Shown piece by piece: positions 22,516 to 34,965 of a DNA stretch of 64,000 nucleotides (position 1 is the stretch's first letter; every line of letters starts with the position of its first letter). The notes under the pieces are model-generated. The model worked only from the letters and a program-made list of their open reading frames with translations. It had not been told where the DNA came from and did not search any database. Position numbers and translations under genes: made by a program. Location: assembly GCA_035771165.1 (NCBI GenBank), contig JAWNZC010000014.1:1193001-1257000 (forward strand), in the 5' to 3' direction. This DNA comes from Paragorgia papillata (lineage: Eukaryota; Cnidaria; Anthozoa; Scleralcyonacea; Coralliidae).

Positions 22516-25500
22516 ATGAAAACGTTTGGGTTTGTCATGTTGGGCGGAATTTTCGTCTATCGTATATATATATATATAGATATATAGATAGATATATAGA
22601 TAGATCTATAAAGAGTCTATCGTTTGCGTTAATACATTTAAGGGGTCGCTTACATGGGGAATTTTATCCGATATCTCTGTGGCTATATTAAAGCACTTCG
22701 TGTTACATGAAAGACGGGCCAACCCGTTAACCGGTGTTTTTATATATTGCTGTTTGCGGAGCCAACTTGCCGCCTTGCCGGTTGAACGAAATGTAATTGT
22801 AACTACTTTTTGCTGGGTATGCCTGTTCGTCGAGCAGTTGAAAATATAGTTATTTACACGAGCGCTAGTTTGTCAGCTACCTTGCTTAGAATTTAATGTT
22901 AGCCAATGCTGACCTGGGGTAAACTTTTAATCTTTCAAGTAACGCCGCAAATACAATCGGGTTTGCAGTTGCCTATATATAGCTATAGTCAATTATGCAC
23001 ATATACTTTTGGTTTATTATTCTTTAACATTATATATTATAAAAGGACTCTAACGATCATTTTGGGAGATTATTTATGCATGGTTGTCAAGCCCACGGCT
23101 GTAATAAGCTGTAAATATTACTGAAAGACGCGCTTCATCATAGAGGAGCGACAAGTCTTTGTTTAATTTACAATAATATATTCCGAAATTCCGGTTGAGC
23201 GATTGAACTCCAACGTTTATTATTAGTTCATTATTTACACAATTTTGCATTTAAAGCTTGTCGCCCAGTTTCAAAATTTCCCTCGGTATAATATGATTTC
23301 AACAGCAACGACTTGGCAATTATAAAATTTAAGCTAGCGTAAGGAAAGGTTTTCCTCTCAATTTCCTGCTGCTCCCTGCGCCCAAACCATTGTTTTCCCA
23401 GAAAAAATATTTCTTCTTGACTTACACACAAATCAAGAATTACTTTTGCGAGCTAAAAAAATGGTTCTGCAGCGTCAACTAATCTAACACTTAAGTATAA
23501 TTTGCATATTATATTCGTGCAATAAAGATATATAGAAAAAGAATTGCGCAGTTTATAAATGACGTGAGCCAACAGCTTGTTATTGCTCCGATGATCATGC
23601 ATCACACTTCACACTTCACACTTCACACAACGAGGTCATAAGGGCTAATTTATATCCACATAAATAAATTCTAATTCGCCGACCATTTTTGAATAAGGTC
23701 CCCATACTAATATGCAAAAGTTATTGCGTGCTTATCATAGCAATAATCTATCGGAGTTACGACTTACAGCGGATGAGCATTTTAATTCGTTTGACCGCTG
23801 TGAAAATGATTTTTTTTAAAGTTTTCAGTAAAGTATTTGTTTAGCTTCTATAAACTCTTTAAGATAGCTAATTAAATTTACAAAAACATTTAGACCTACA
23901 AAAATATAGGGAAAGTTCATGCGCTCGATTATCATTCTAATTCATAAAACAAAATACGTGCGTTAGAACGTTTTTACAAAAAAGAAGTTTGTAGGTTCCT
24001 CTTACTATTTTTTATATTAATATTTTCCTTAAACAAGAAAGGTGTCAATTTCGTTGTCTTTTACTTATAATCTAGCACAAACAATGAAAGCTGATGAAGA
24101 TGTTTGTAGAAATGGGGGAGAACCATTAACTGGCGACCACCAAAAATGCTCGTGTCCTCGTGGATATAAAGGATATGATTGCAGTCAGAAAGGTATCAAG
24201 TAGCAAGCATGCAGTTGAAATACAGTAGCTATATAGAAGAGGTCTGCATCTATCTTATTTTATTATTTAACATGACGTGTTAGTTTTCTTTATCGGTATT
24301 ACGAAACAATTATCATTCGAAATGCCATTCCAGAGATTTAATTCAAAACTGGGAGTAAAATATACATTCGTAATATCTTTTGTAGTTTTTCGTTTCCTTG
24401 CTTGGTTTTGAAGATATTTCAGTTTGTTTTATATGTAAATACGTATAGTGCATGCATGTTGTACCACTCGAAGCGTATGCAAACGCTGCCGCTTATAGGA
24501 ACACATACGACTATGAATCTGCAATCTTGGCTACCCATTCGTGCCTCTTGAAGCTAGCTCAATGCTTAAAGCGTTCACTATAGTTTATAAAAAGTTACAT
24601 GCATGTTGGGTCACTGTCTGGGCTCAGATACATTTTCTGAGTTTTTGAGCTCGACAAACTCAAAATGGCGTTATATACAATTAAGAATGGTAACGTAATT
24701 TTCCGTGTGCGAGAGCAGATATATTGTAAAACTATTAACATTTCCAAACATGGCATTTAGAGATTTTAATTTAAGGGAGTTTGTATATTTTACAGCCGAC
24801 ATTAGTGAAGGTCCATCCTGTATCTATGATTTACTGTTGCTGATCACTTGTAATTTGGTTCTTTTCAGTAACTCCATGTGAAGGAGAACCATGTAGAAAT
24901 TTAGCAAAATGCGAGGACACCGTAAATGGTACATTCTTTTGTAAATGTCCAGCAAATTACGAAGGAGTTCTGTGCGAGAGACGAGGTAAGAATTTATTTA
25001 GCTGACCGAAATACGGTATATTCAAGCAAAAATATTTATTCAAAAAACCTTGATTAGTATACTTTATGTTACAAAAAATTCTTAGTGACAATTATGGCAA
25101 TAATATACATTAGCTTAGTTTAATAATATATACTATAAAAATGTTAACGCACTATATACGTTCTTAAACTCCAGAACGTTAAAGCCTTGCTCACACGGGA
25201 ACGTTTTTCTGCATTTTTGTATATAGTTTCAAATAATGAGCTGATTGTTCTCGATTTCCTTGAGAACTGTAAACAAGACAAAAACGCAGAAAAACGTTTC
25301 CGTGTGCATATTTTCTAAGTGACAGTCCGTAAAACAGTACGACAAAACTATAAGGCGATTTAGTTTTGAAATTGTTAAAACAGCAGCATATTCTCCTATA
25401 TCTATTTTGAAGGGCTTTTATTACTGTAACCAAATTGAGTAAAACAGAGCTCGTATATAACGTCTCAATTTGACAACAGTTATTTTTGTGGTCGTAGTGG

Positions 25501-26493
25501 TGGTGCTGCTGCTGCTGCTGCCCACATGTGGCGTAGAATGCGAAGTCACATCCGGGAACTTAATAGTATTTAACGGAGAGTAAGAGCCACAAAGTTTCAC
25601 TGAATTTGGTTGTCGTAAATGCCCAAAACGCCGATAACCTACAAGGTACCACCTGGAAATGAAAGTATAAATAAAAGAAATTATGCCGCTAAGCTCGAGT
25701 AATCCAGAGGCGGACGGCTTTTTGCGGTCTTTCAGGCCAGAAAACATGTTGCGATTTGACTCCATGTGTACGATTATCAGTGCATCGACGATCTTTAAAC
25801 GACGGCTATGAGTAAACAATGGTGGTTGATTTTACCACTTGTAGTACTTGGAATATATCGGGCTGTGATCTCTCTTGAAAGGCATAATAGTCTTTAATAG
25901 TAGTCTAGAGTGTTTGTAGTACTTGGAATATATCGGGCTGTGATCTCTCTTGAGAGGCATAATAGTCTTTAATAGTAGTCTAGAGTGTAAGGTGCAGTTT
26001 CAAAAGAGTCCAAATGAGCACACGCTCTGCCCTGTCACCGCCATTCTGAATATAAGGTTCACTTTGAGCATTCTGTGAGGAGGCGCACGAACACGCCAGC
26101 CAATCACGGAAGAGAATTAGGCAAACCACACAACTAACCTACTCCCCCTCGCGAAATATTTGGACAACCGCTCAGCAACTGGCATTCTACGCCATGCATC
26201 TAATAATTTTCTCGACTCATTGTTCTCGAACACGATTTCTTTAATGGCGGTTGTTTTTAATTCAAAACTGTATAACTTGTTTTTTGAAATAAAACTTTCA
26301 ACAGCGGGCACTAATACATTTTATCAGAAAGTCAATTTCAATTAGCTTTAAATTATTGTTTTTATCAGTGCGACCTTGTGACAGAAAGCCTTGTCAAAAT
26401 GGAGGAAACTGCACAGATGATGGCGTAAAGTGCTTCAAATGTGAATGTACTTCTGGATTCAAGGGATTTGACTGCTCGGAAAAAAGTAAGTTG

Positions 26494-26531
<38 letters not shown>

Positions 26532-29065
26532 AACCTTGTATTATTTGTACTATTTTTACAAAATACACATCTAGCTCACAACTTAAGTTGTATAAAAGAA
26601 ACTGCTAAAAGAGTCGTTGCGTAAAGATGTGCCCAAAACAAGAAAAAGAACAAGAAAAAAATCTAGTAAAGTGGTACTGACAGTTAAGAAGGAAGCCAGT
26701 TAAGAGGGAACTACTGACAATTAAACAACTTGATATAATTTTTGTAGTTTGCAAAAAAATGCTATGGAATGAAGTAAAAAAACATATAGGTTAAGTTAGA
26801 TTTAAAACTTACTGGTCCTGTTTATATGTAAATTAGTGAGTAGTCGCCATCATTAACTCAACAAGAATACTTGTCAGACTCTGCCACTTGAGTTCTTTAT
26901 ATAGTGTACGTGTAGGAGAAGTTAGCTATTCGTCTGGGGCTCGTAAACCATTTCGGTCACCTGAAGAAGTTAAAAAAAACCCGAGTGTTTACCTTTCTCG
27001 ATGCAAAAATCTGTATATATTATCTAATATTATAATATTATATTATATTATAATATCCAAACACCGATCAACTTAAGATTTAGTATCAAATAAATCATTT
27101 GCCAAATCATTTAGTATGGAATTTTGCGATGTTAACATGCGCTACATTTCTTTCAGTCCAACATTTGTTTGTTATTCACTAGTGCCTTTTTTTGCAAACG
27201 TTGCAATCCTGCAAACAGTATTTTCACTACACTTTAATCTTTCTTATCAATTTTTATTTGTAGTTTTCCATACAATTATTAATTAGTGGACCTTTTATTA
27301 ACAAAACTATTTCTGAACACGGATTTCTTTTACAGTATTGCCTTGCGAGGTTTCTCCCTGCAAAAATGGAGGAATTTGCTCCAATTTGAAAGAAGGTGGT
27401 TTCAAATGTGCTTGCAAGAATGGATACGGTGGAGTACTATGCGATAACAAAGGTAATGCCTAATTATGTTGTCTCTCGTATGTATCGGTTTCTTATTTCG
27501 GAAACTGCTTTCCTCGCCAAAATTGTACTTCTTTATAAACGTCTAATACTACTTCAATAACTCATTAATAATTCATGAGGAAAACACGAAGGAAAATCAT
27601 GACCGTGACGTGTCTCTATATGTGATAGAGACACGCTCACTATTTTCGATGAACTTTTTCTTCGATTTTGCGGAAGACGACTTCAATTTTCAAAATTGAT
27701 TTCTATATGAGCTTATTATATTGATAGTTTTTTCTGTAGTCTGAAAATGGGTATAATTCAATCGAAAATAAAGAAGGCTCACAAAAATCTAGTTTCAGAC
27801 TAAATATCTAACTAAAGCTGACTACAGTTTTGCATCCCAAGCATTTGATATGGCGAGGAAGTGGCAAGTAGGCGAAGAAAAAATCATCCAAGATAGGAAC
27901 TTTAAAAGTACAATTAATCTTATTTTTATTGGTACTTACATTGTAGTTCTATAGTTTATCCGTTCTTAACATGCAGTATTCATTTCTAATTTTAGATGCC
28001 CTTTATTCGTCAAAAATTCTGGCAGGAAATAACGACTATGCCGAACAACTTCAAGAATGGTTAGGTGACGAATACGATTGGAGTCTTTGCTATCGAGCCA
28101 CACGAAATGGATGGAAGGCTGCTGACTTTCATTCCAGATGTGATTACAAAGGACCAACCGTAACCATTGTTCGTGTAGGAGACTACATCTTTGGTGGATA
28201 CGCGGATCTACCTTGGGGAGGTTTGAATACTAATTATCTATCACTTTAAATTCTAAAGTCTTGGCAAAACGCTTTTGATATTTTATGCAACATCAATCGA
28301 CATCGTCGGCGCTAGAACACGCATGATCAAAGTGACACAAAGCATTTGCCGTTATATATACTCGCTTCAAATGCTTCCAAGAATACCATGCATCGATCTT
28401 ACTTGGTCACTTGATATAGCTACGTTAAAAAGTCTACCAAGATAAACTTACCTTTGTACCGTACCGCGGTAACTCGGTAACATTTGTCATGAATAGAATT
28501 GTACCCAAACGTACTTTTGTCTACATTTTTGAGATACCTGTATTCCGGCGAACTGGTCATTATAATTGCAAAAATTTGCGTTTCAAATTATACACGCATA
28601 ATAATTCTATCGATACATTATAATTATAGCCATAATTATGTTTTTATATTGGGAGCTTATATCTGAGAGATCTTTTCCTTCATTGGGATATTATTGAACT
28701 TGCAGTATTGTTTACAGTTTGCTTTAATACTTGAATTTTTAGGATCAGCCGCTTACAAAGCATCGACTAAATCTTTCTTGTTCTCCCTTCGCAACAAAGA
28801 CAATTTGCCGCCATTCAAATCCCCCGTTTACCAGAATAACGCAAACGCCATCTACACCAATCCCGCTTATGGACCAACATTTGGAGGAGGTCATGATTTT
28901 TACATTGCTGATAATGCCTACACCACTGCTGGTTCGTACAGTAACTTTGGTCACACTTACCAGCCTCCAAAGACCTACACTTACGGAACTCCAAAAGTTC
29001 AGGCTCTTTTAGCAGGAAGCTACAAATTTCTTCCGAACGAAGTAGAAGTCTACTACTTGCGTTGA
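22516..29065 (+). CDS. Secreted four-EGF plus TLDc domain protein, gene B
   Basis: Tandem copy of gene A with exons 24076-24192, 24869-24985, 26369-26485, 27336-27452, 27996-28220 and 28743-29065, all sizes and phases kept. Exon 1 starts at 22516 but its end has changed: the original donor region was replaced by AT-repeat sequence. The nearest GT that restores phase 1 gives a 46-nt exon (22516-22561), two codons shorter, so the protein would be about 353 residues with a shorter hydrophobic leader. Exons 2-7 differ from gene A by four amino-acid changes (H to R, H to N, V to A, H to Y) and about eight silent changes. The frame is open to a TGA. The likely role is as for gene A (domain-based only). 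Whether exon 1 still splices well is uncertain. Confidence 0.8.
25183..25315. repeat. Hairpin MITE with TAA target (copy B)
   Basis: Counterpart of 8622-8753 with the same arms, and TAA at 25180-25182 and 25316-25318. Confidence 0.55.
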
Positions 29066-32000
29066 ACTTTATAGTACTTCCTTTTTGTAAACAACCAGGG
29101 TTTTTCTATTTAATTAAACAAGACACGCAATGATCATTAGACGACTTTTTCTTTTTCGTATTTTTACTCTAAGTAATAATTAATCGAAGCATTAAACTAG
29201 TCCAAAATCGCTTTCTTTCTCATTTTGCATGTGAGGCTAACAAAACGTTTTCTGAACGGTTTTTCTACATCAGAAGTGCTTTCTAGTCCGTACGTTCTGG
29301 CCTATATAACTGTAAATTTCGGTATTATCCAACTCGAAATCCGTAACCCTTGTTGAGGGTTTAGCTGACCCATGCAGAGCCCCTGAGTCTATGGTAAATG
29401 CCGGTCAGTTACGAAATTCAATTCGTTATTCTCGTTCATCTCGTACTCAGAGCGTTGTGTCAGTATTGAACCTAGAAAAAATTAGCCCGCTGTTTTAATG
29501 TATTTCTTTGCGTCATAGTCTTCGCTGTTTTGACCTTAACAAATGTCAAAAATTTACTTAAGTTAATATGACATATATAGCAACTTTCATCAACTTCTTT
29601 TTTTTGTTTGATGGACTAACGTCTGCATAATTTTAAAACGTTTAAAGCAAATGCAATGTTTTTAGTTTATATCAATCAACAGTTTATTTTATAATTTCCT
29701 TCCGTAATAATAAAATTGCAATTCTCTAGCTACGAATATATGTACAGGAAAAAATTACAGCGTGCATTCGCAAAAGATTCAACATACTGTTTTGCTTTAA
29801 TTTATAATCTACTCATTCTCGGTAATCTCTACTGTATTCATTTTAGTACAAGCAAAGCTGGCCTGCACGTGTATACAGACCGGGCGGGTGCCAGGAATTT
29901 CCCAACACAGGAGCTAAGTTCCCCGACAAGGGGGCTAGTAAGGCGTCCGAAGGCATTTTCCCCCAGAAAATTTGAACGTCTAGATAGCTTTTTCCATCTT
30001 CTCAGCATAAAATTATCGCAATAACCGACAAGCTACAGCTTCTATTTTCAAGCTATCAATAAAAAAAATCTGTTGAACACCTAGTGCCGTCATTAACCTT
30101 CGCCATTATGGAATTTTGTGTGTTGTAATTATTACTGTTGGTCCTCTACACAATATATACCATATCCCCTCTCTAAAAGGTTTCATTTCACTATTAAAGC
30201 ATTAATTACTGACCTGTCTCGTTTAATCGGTTAAAAGGCTCTTTGCCAATTGTTAAAATTACAATTTTTCTTCCAGATCATTCCCCGACAAATCTGTAAA
30301 TTTTCCCCGATGGGGGGGGGGGGGCTAGGGTTCCCCAACAGGGGAGCTGTAGCCGCCCCCTCCTGCCCCTCTGACACCCAAAGAGGTTTGGATTAAAACA
30401 AAAATTTGTTAAAATTAAAATTTCTGTTCTACATTCAAAAGCTGACAGTGACCTAAAAATGCAGCGATGTAATCTTTATGATCACGCATACAGCGCGAAG
30501 GCGAGAGCATGAAAAATATTTTTTTGCAAAATGTTCTTTTTAAGAATTGGAAAATGTGGTTTTATATTATTTCTTTATTTAAAATGAGACTTGGAGATAA
30601 ACGCCAACAAATAACTCGTCTCGTCATTTAAAATAATTATTATCCAAACTGAAGAAAACGTCGGCAGGAACTTTGTTTTTGGTTTAGTTATATTTGTACA
30701 CACCATGACATTGAACTAAAAATTAAATTGATCTATATACATGAATATTTTAACCGTAAATAGGTACAGGTTTTTGAAAAACTCGCGTGACGAGGGCATG
30801 TTTTCCACAAACTATGCTATTTATTATAAATAATATACATGAAAAAATGTTCAAGTTACCTGTACTTACGACATTACAGACGAGTGCTCTTTTGGTACGT
30901 CCACTCCTCGAGTCCTCGTATATTTGATTGTTTGAAAACGCTTTGCTTCTTCTACCACTGCTCGAAAAAGTTTACTTAAAGCATTAAAAAGCATTAAAAG
31001 TGTTCAAGTAGCCTAGCTTCTAGGCCTTCCTCGGTTGACACGTTTCGGAAGTGATCCGAACAGACCCGCTGGGGAAGGCCTAGCAAAATTCGTAACACTT
31101 TCACTTTACAGCTTGGTTGTTTATTGAGGAAGAGTTGTGATATTATGATGTTCTAAGTGTTTTTCGACATTTAATATCCATCTGCATAAAATAATACAAG
31201 CCTGCTCACCTTGGATCGACGAAGTTTCACTAGCCTAGTTTTCTTTTCACTAGCTTTCCTTCTGCAACCGCCTAAAGTTGAAAGTTAAACAGTTAGATTT
31301 TCATTCCGAGCTCCAATTGGAATATATTCCATAATTCTCATTTATTTATTTAAATGCACATATAGTCTATTACTCTATTTTGATTGGTTGCGCGGTTTTT
31401 TTTGCAAGTGGGCGTTTGGAAAAAGCACAATAGACGCCGGCAGGCCTTTCTTTCATCTCGCCTCCCAAAGGGCCTGCTACGCAGGCTAGCATTGTTATTG
31501 ACAGATGCATTTGCATAAACGTTAACAAAAGCACAGAACAAAGAATTTGGTTATGTTTCCAGACAGTTCAATTCTATAGTGACTACTTGTACTGATGTAT
31601 GTAATGCTAATGTTATGACAGACGTCAGTGTGGACACGTGTACACATTGTGTGCTTATTTTTTTATGATTGTATGTTCCTGACGTTTATGTTTATGCATA
31701 TATATGATTTACATTATTTTTTCTGTCCTTGTGCTCTCTCTTGTCTTGTATGTACAAGTGCGTGCATAGGAATCAACAGTGTAGCATTTACACGTGAAAA
31801 ATTAATAAACTTGAGAAGAAAAAAAAGCAAAATTAAACAACTTAGCTTCACTTTCAAAGACAACAAGATGCTTGTATTGCTGGGTTGCACGTAACGTCAT
31901 AACAAAAGAATATTATATTAGATGCTATTGTACCTACCAACCAACATGGCCGCAGTGTATGTGTCCTCTAAATCTCGGGGGATTGATTGCAACCCAGCTA

Positions 32001-32349
32001 TTAAAATCCTTTTTATTTGACGGACAATTTGCATATATGAATACATATTTGTATTTTTTTGTTATATTGCGTTACTAATTAATCTATAGCCGGCATTAAA
32101 ATATACTAAGCACTTCAGCGTAGGTGGTTTTAATACTTGCAAAATCAAGCATTTTTAACAAAACTATAGTTTCCATGCGAGCCGACACAAGATTCTGGAC
32201 CATTAATATACTAAAGGTCAGTATTTATCTTAAAATATATATACCTAATATTTATATAATATTCTGTGTTAGGCCAGATAATATACAGTGTTTTAGGCCG
32301 TTTTACCGTTCTTATTGCAACCGTCCGCGTCTTTGACATAAAAATTGTG
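29066..32349. other. 3' flank of gene B and following spacer, no gene seen
   Basis: The first part matches the 3' flank of gene A, with a 105-bp insertion of palindromic C/G-rich sequence near 29886-29990 and a run of 12-13 G at about 30313. Sequence after 30990 is unique in the window. It contains an AGGCCTTCC / GGAAGGCCT inverted pair at about 31030-31082. The open frames at 31628-32078 are hydrophobic or low-complexity and show no recognisable domain. Confidence 0.55.
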
Positions 32350-33830
32350 CTCCACTATACCGGGGGATCACGTGTGGCGTGTGCTGTTAGCGCGCTGCCT
32401 CTCACCAAAACGTTAAGCCCGGTTATAGACCGTGTTAAAGGATGAGTGTCCAGCTAATGCATTGCGCGCCCACAACCTTGCTCGCGACCATTTTTCGGGC
32501 CACGAAATTCAACAAGTGAAGCAAACCCTCGATATCTGAGCAATCCTTGCGGTAAATTACTCAATTTATGTTTTTCGTGAGAGCAAAGATGATTTAGCAA
32601 GTAGTTATTGTCATATTTTTGATAATATTTCATTACACTCAGAGGGCCGTGGAGTTGTATTTCGAGACAAGTATTCGTCGATCGGCGTTTCTTACAAAAC
32701 CAAACGAAGGACAGACAAGAGATCTTAACTAAACGTAGACACTAAATTAGATGCCATTTAATAAGAGCTAGCTAGACTCAAAGTTTTGTCGTTTCAGTAA
32801 GACGCATTCATATACTGCTGTTAGTTGTTTACAAGAGGTAACCTGTTGGATTGCATCTTCGATTAGGATTTGTTTTAATTAGGCGCTCTTGTTCTCTGGC
32901 GTTTAATTTTTAATGGCGTTTAATGCAATACTGCAATTTATCGCAGTGTTTTGTTTGTAGTTGTAGGCTCCTTTCCCTTCGAATAGGCTACAGTAACACA
33001 AGCTTAGAGTGAAGACCATCCAAATATTTTTGAGTTCTCAGACAAAGACAAATGTCAATTTCACGCGGAGCGTCAAAAGTATTAATATATTTTTCTAATT
33101 CGATACGTGTAGTTTCCAGGAAAGCCTATAAGATCCTTTTATTCCCTATATATATTCTATGATATGAGCAGACGAACAGAAATACGTCAGAAACGTGGAG
33201 CGTGTATACACTATACAGCATACAGATGTGTTATCACTGTTATGCACAGTCTGTAAAGTGCGAAATATGTACTTGAAAGGCCGTTGTAATCAAAGCCGTT
33301 GCGAATAGAACACGCTGACAGATTCGTGGAGTGTCGTTTATAATTATTTTCGACGAATTCTGAGTCAGACATCGCTAGCGCTAGAAATCGATTCAAACGA
33401 CTTTTGGAAGCTTATAATATCATGAGAAACTTAAATATTTTCCCGTATGAAAACAAAAACACAAGCGTGCAATGCATTAGCTGGACACTCATCCTTTAAT
33501 ACTTGGATGGGTGACCGCCTGGGAATAACCCTGTCGAGCTTGAAACTCATGTCCATGTGAGTAGAGTTATAGCTGATCTCTCCTGTGTGCTTCGAGGATT
33601 TTTCGCCGGGTACTCCGGTTTTCCTCCCTCCATAAAATCAACACCTGAGTAATATCTTAGCGGTGATCCGAGGTCTGAACTGTGTCGTATGGCGGTTGCC
33701 TGGAGCGCCTTTGATATGTCTTGACACGGCCACGTTGACCTGCGTCCTTCACAATTCAGCCGCTAGCTGCAAGTAAGGATGATTAGCACCCAGTCCTTTA
33801 TCCTTTATATAGTTGTCTAATTTATCTCTG
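32350..33830 (+). repeat. SINE with tRNA- and 5S-like parts, split by a TIR element
   Basis: The left part (about 32350-32438) has a tRNA-like promoter layout: GTTAGCGCGCTGCCTCTCACC near the A-box side, and GGTTATAGACC as a B-box-like block. The right part resumes at 33500 with TACTTGGATGGGTGACCGCC, which matches the 3' half of metazoan 5S rRNA. A tail containing CCGGGTACTCCGGTTTTCCT follows to about 33830. Between the halves lies the element at 32439-33495. The order of parts fits a composite SINE; exact ends are not certain. Confidence 0.55.
32439..33495. mobile_element. 1057-bp non-autonomous TIR element nested in a SINE
   Basis: The ends are a perfect 27-bp inverted repeat starting AGGATGAGTGTCCAGCTAAT, flanked on both sides by TTAA (32435-32438, 33496-33499). 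TTAA suggests a piggyBac-type target, but a TA target with two more terminal A/T bases fits equally. There is no transposase frame. Removing it rejoins the SINE halves. Confidence 0.7.
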
Positions 33831-34403
33831 CGTGTAGACTCAGCTAACCATGCAGTCAAAGTGATTTATACTATATATATCTTGGAAATTGCGTTAATGC
33901 CAGATTTACATTTGTGATGTTAGTCGAAAACCCAAACTAATTGTTTATGATAGAATGTTACCGAGTTTTGTCGCGATTTTCATAACAGTATTAGGGCTAT
34001 ACCTAGACGAGTTTAATCAAAAATACTACTATAACGCTAAAATAATCATTTTTCTTGATTTGTTGTCGACGTTAACTTTAAAATTTGAAAAGGTAACGTA
34101 AATCCGAGAGCTTGTAGCTTTGAAATAATTAATTATAACACTGATGTTACCATGACAACAGTTGATTATGGAAATGGACAGTTTTTGACGGCGTCACTAA
34201 CAAGAACGTTATCGTTTTGTCTATTTCGACTAAAATCACTAAATCCTAATTAGTAAAACTCTTAAATGTAATCTTATATATACAGGCAAGCATTGGAGAA
34301 TCGGCAACTTACTATACATATGTTTTAATGAAAGAAAATTTCGAGTTTTACCATTGCATATTTACATTTTACAACCAAACTGATGTCACAGAAACTTCAC
34401 TAG

Positions 34404-34438
<35 letters not shown>
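34404..34438. repeat. Homopolymer run of 35 C
   Basis: An uninterrupted C35 tract about 195 bases upstream of the signal-peptide exon. The proline-rich frame across it is an artefact of the tract. Confidence 0.9.
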
Positions 34439-34440
<2 letters not shown>

Positions 34441-34632
34441 GGGAAATGTACCCTACTTGGCCCAGGCGGGAAAACATATTTCAAGGGAGTATAAAAATCA
34501 TGGTGGGAGTACTAAACTATTTCATACCGTTACCATATCAAAGCCATTTATATTATATTAATGTATAACTCTTGTATAGATCTTGTCTATAGAACAGCTG
34601 TAACCTATCTCACGCCCTAATAGGGACCACAA

Positions 34633-34726
34633 ATGTCTGTTAAAATAAAGATGCTATTGGCCATGTTCATTATCATAACTAGTACTGTTTTTTTAAAAAC
34701 TGCCAGATCCGACTCTACTGTCCAAA
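34633..34726 (+). CDS. Signal-peptide exon, probable exon 1 of the ShKT gene
   Basis: ATG opens a 31-codon frame with a lysine-bearing N-terminus, a long hydrophobic core and an alanine/arginine-serine cleavage-like region (LKTARSD). It ends in phase 1 at a perfect consensus donor (A|GTAAGT). The next exon found with a compatible phase and a secreted-protein product is the ShKT exon at 55347, 20.6 kb downstream. The link is inferred from phase, strand and biology; a nearer exon could have been missed. The upstream 70 bases contain no clear TATA at the usual distance. Confidence 0.5.
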
Positions 34727-34822
34727 GTAAGTATAAACATTTATGATGGGTTTATACATTATATATAGAATATAATTTTAGATATCATAAAACATTTGTG
34801 GTATGGTCAGGTAATATGTATA

Positions 34823-34965
34823 TCTCAAACTCATTAATAATTCATGAGGAATCAGTACCGTGTCTGTGGTTTGGATATCAGAGGAATGAAATTACATAAA
34901 CTAAGCAAACTTTTACCTCGATTTTCTCTTAAAATACTGATTTGTTTGAGATGCTATATCAAACA
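34823..34965. repeat. Terminus of a dispersed repeat family
   Basis: It begins TCTCAAACTCATTAATAATT and continues into sequence ending TTAAAATACTGATTTGTTTG. The reverse complement of 60130-60290 shares both blocks. Related ends occur at 3450-3486, 27553-27600, 56232-56400 and 63771-63931. They look like terminal repeats of one transposon family. Confidence 0.5.

Larger units (their letters stand above)
15974..30990. repeat. Tandem segmental duplication, copy B
   Basis: Direct repeat of positions 1-15390. It begins TTAAGTCAGTCTACGTCATG exactly like the window start and ends after CTTAAAGCATTAAAA at 30990, where it diverges from copy A. Differences include a LINE fragment and hAT MITE at 17820-18860, an inverted segment at 19986-20441, loss of a repeat unit near 22230, a changed stretch at 27550-27730 and a 105-bp insertion near 29890. 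Gene content is one intact EGF-TLDc gene. Confidence 0.93.

Noticed and set aside
31628..31894. 88-codon hydrophobic frame after copy B
   Set aside because: Composition (Phe, Cys, Tyr, Leu) follows the pyrimidine-rich DNA; no domain, no splice context.
32350..32438. Possible tRNA gene
   Set aside because: A- and B-box-like blocks are present but the sequence does not fold into a convincing cloverleaf by eye; better explained as a SINE head.
33496..33540. Possible 5S rRNA gene
   Set aside because: Only part of the 3' half of 5S is present and it is embedded in a SINE-like repeat; no complete gene or terminator.
34328..34561. Proline-rich frame of 77 codons
   Set aside because: Produced by the C35 tract.
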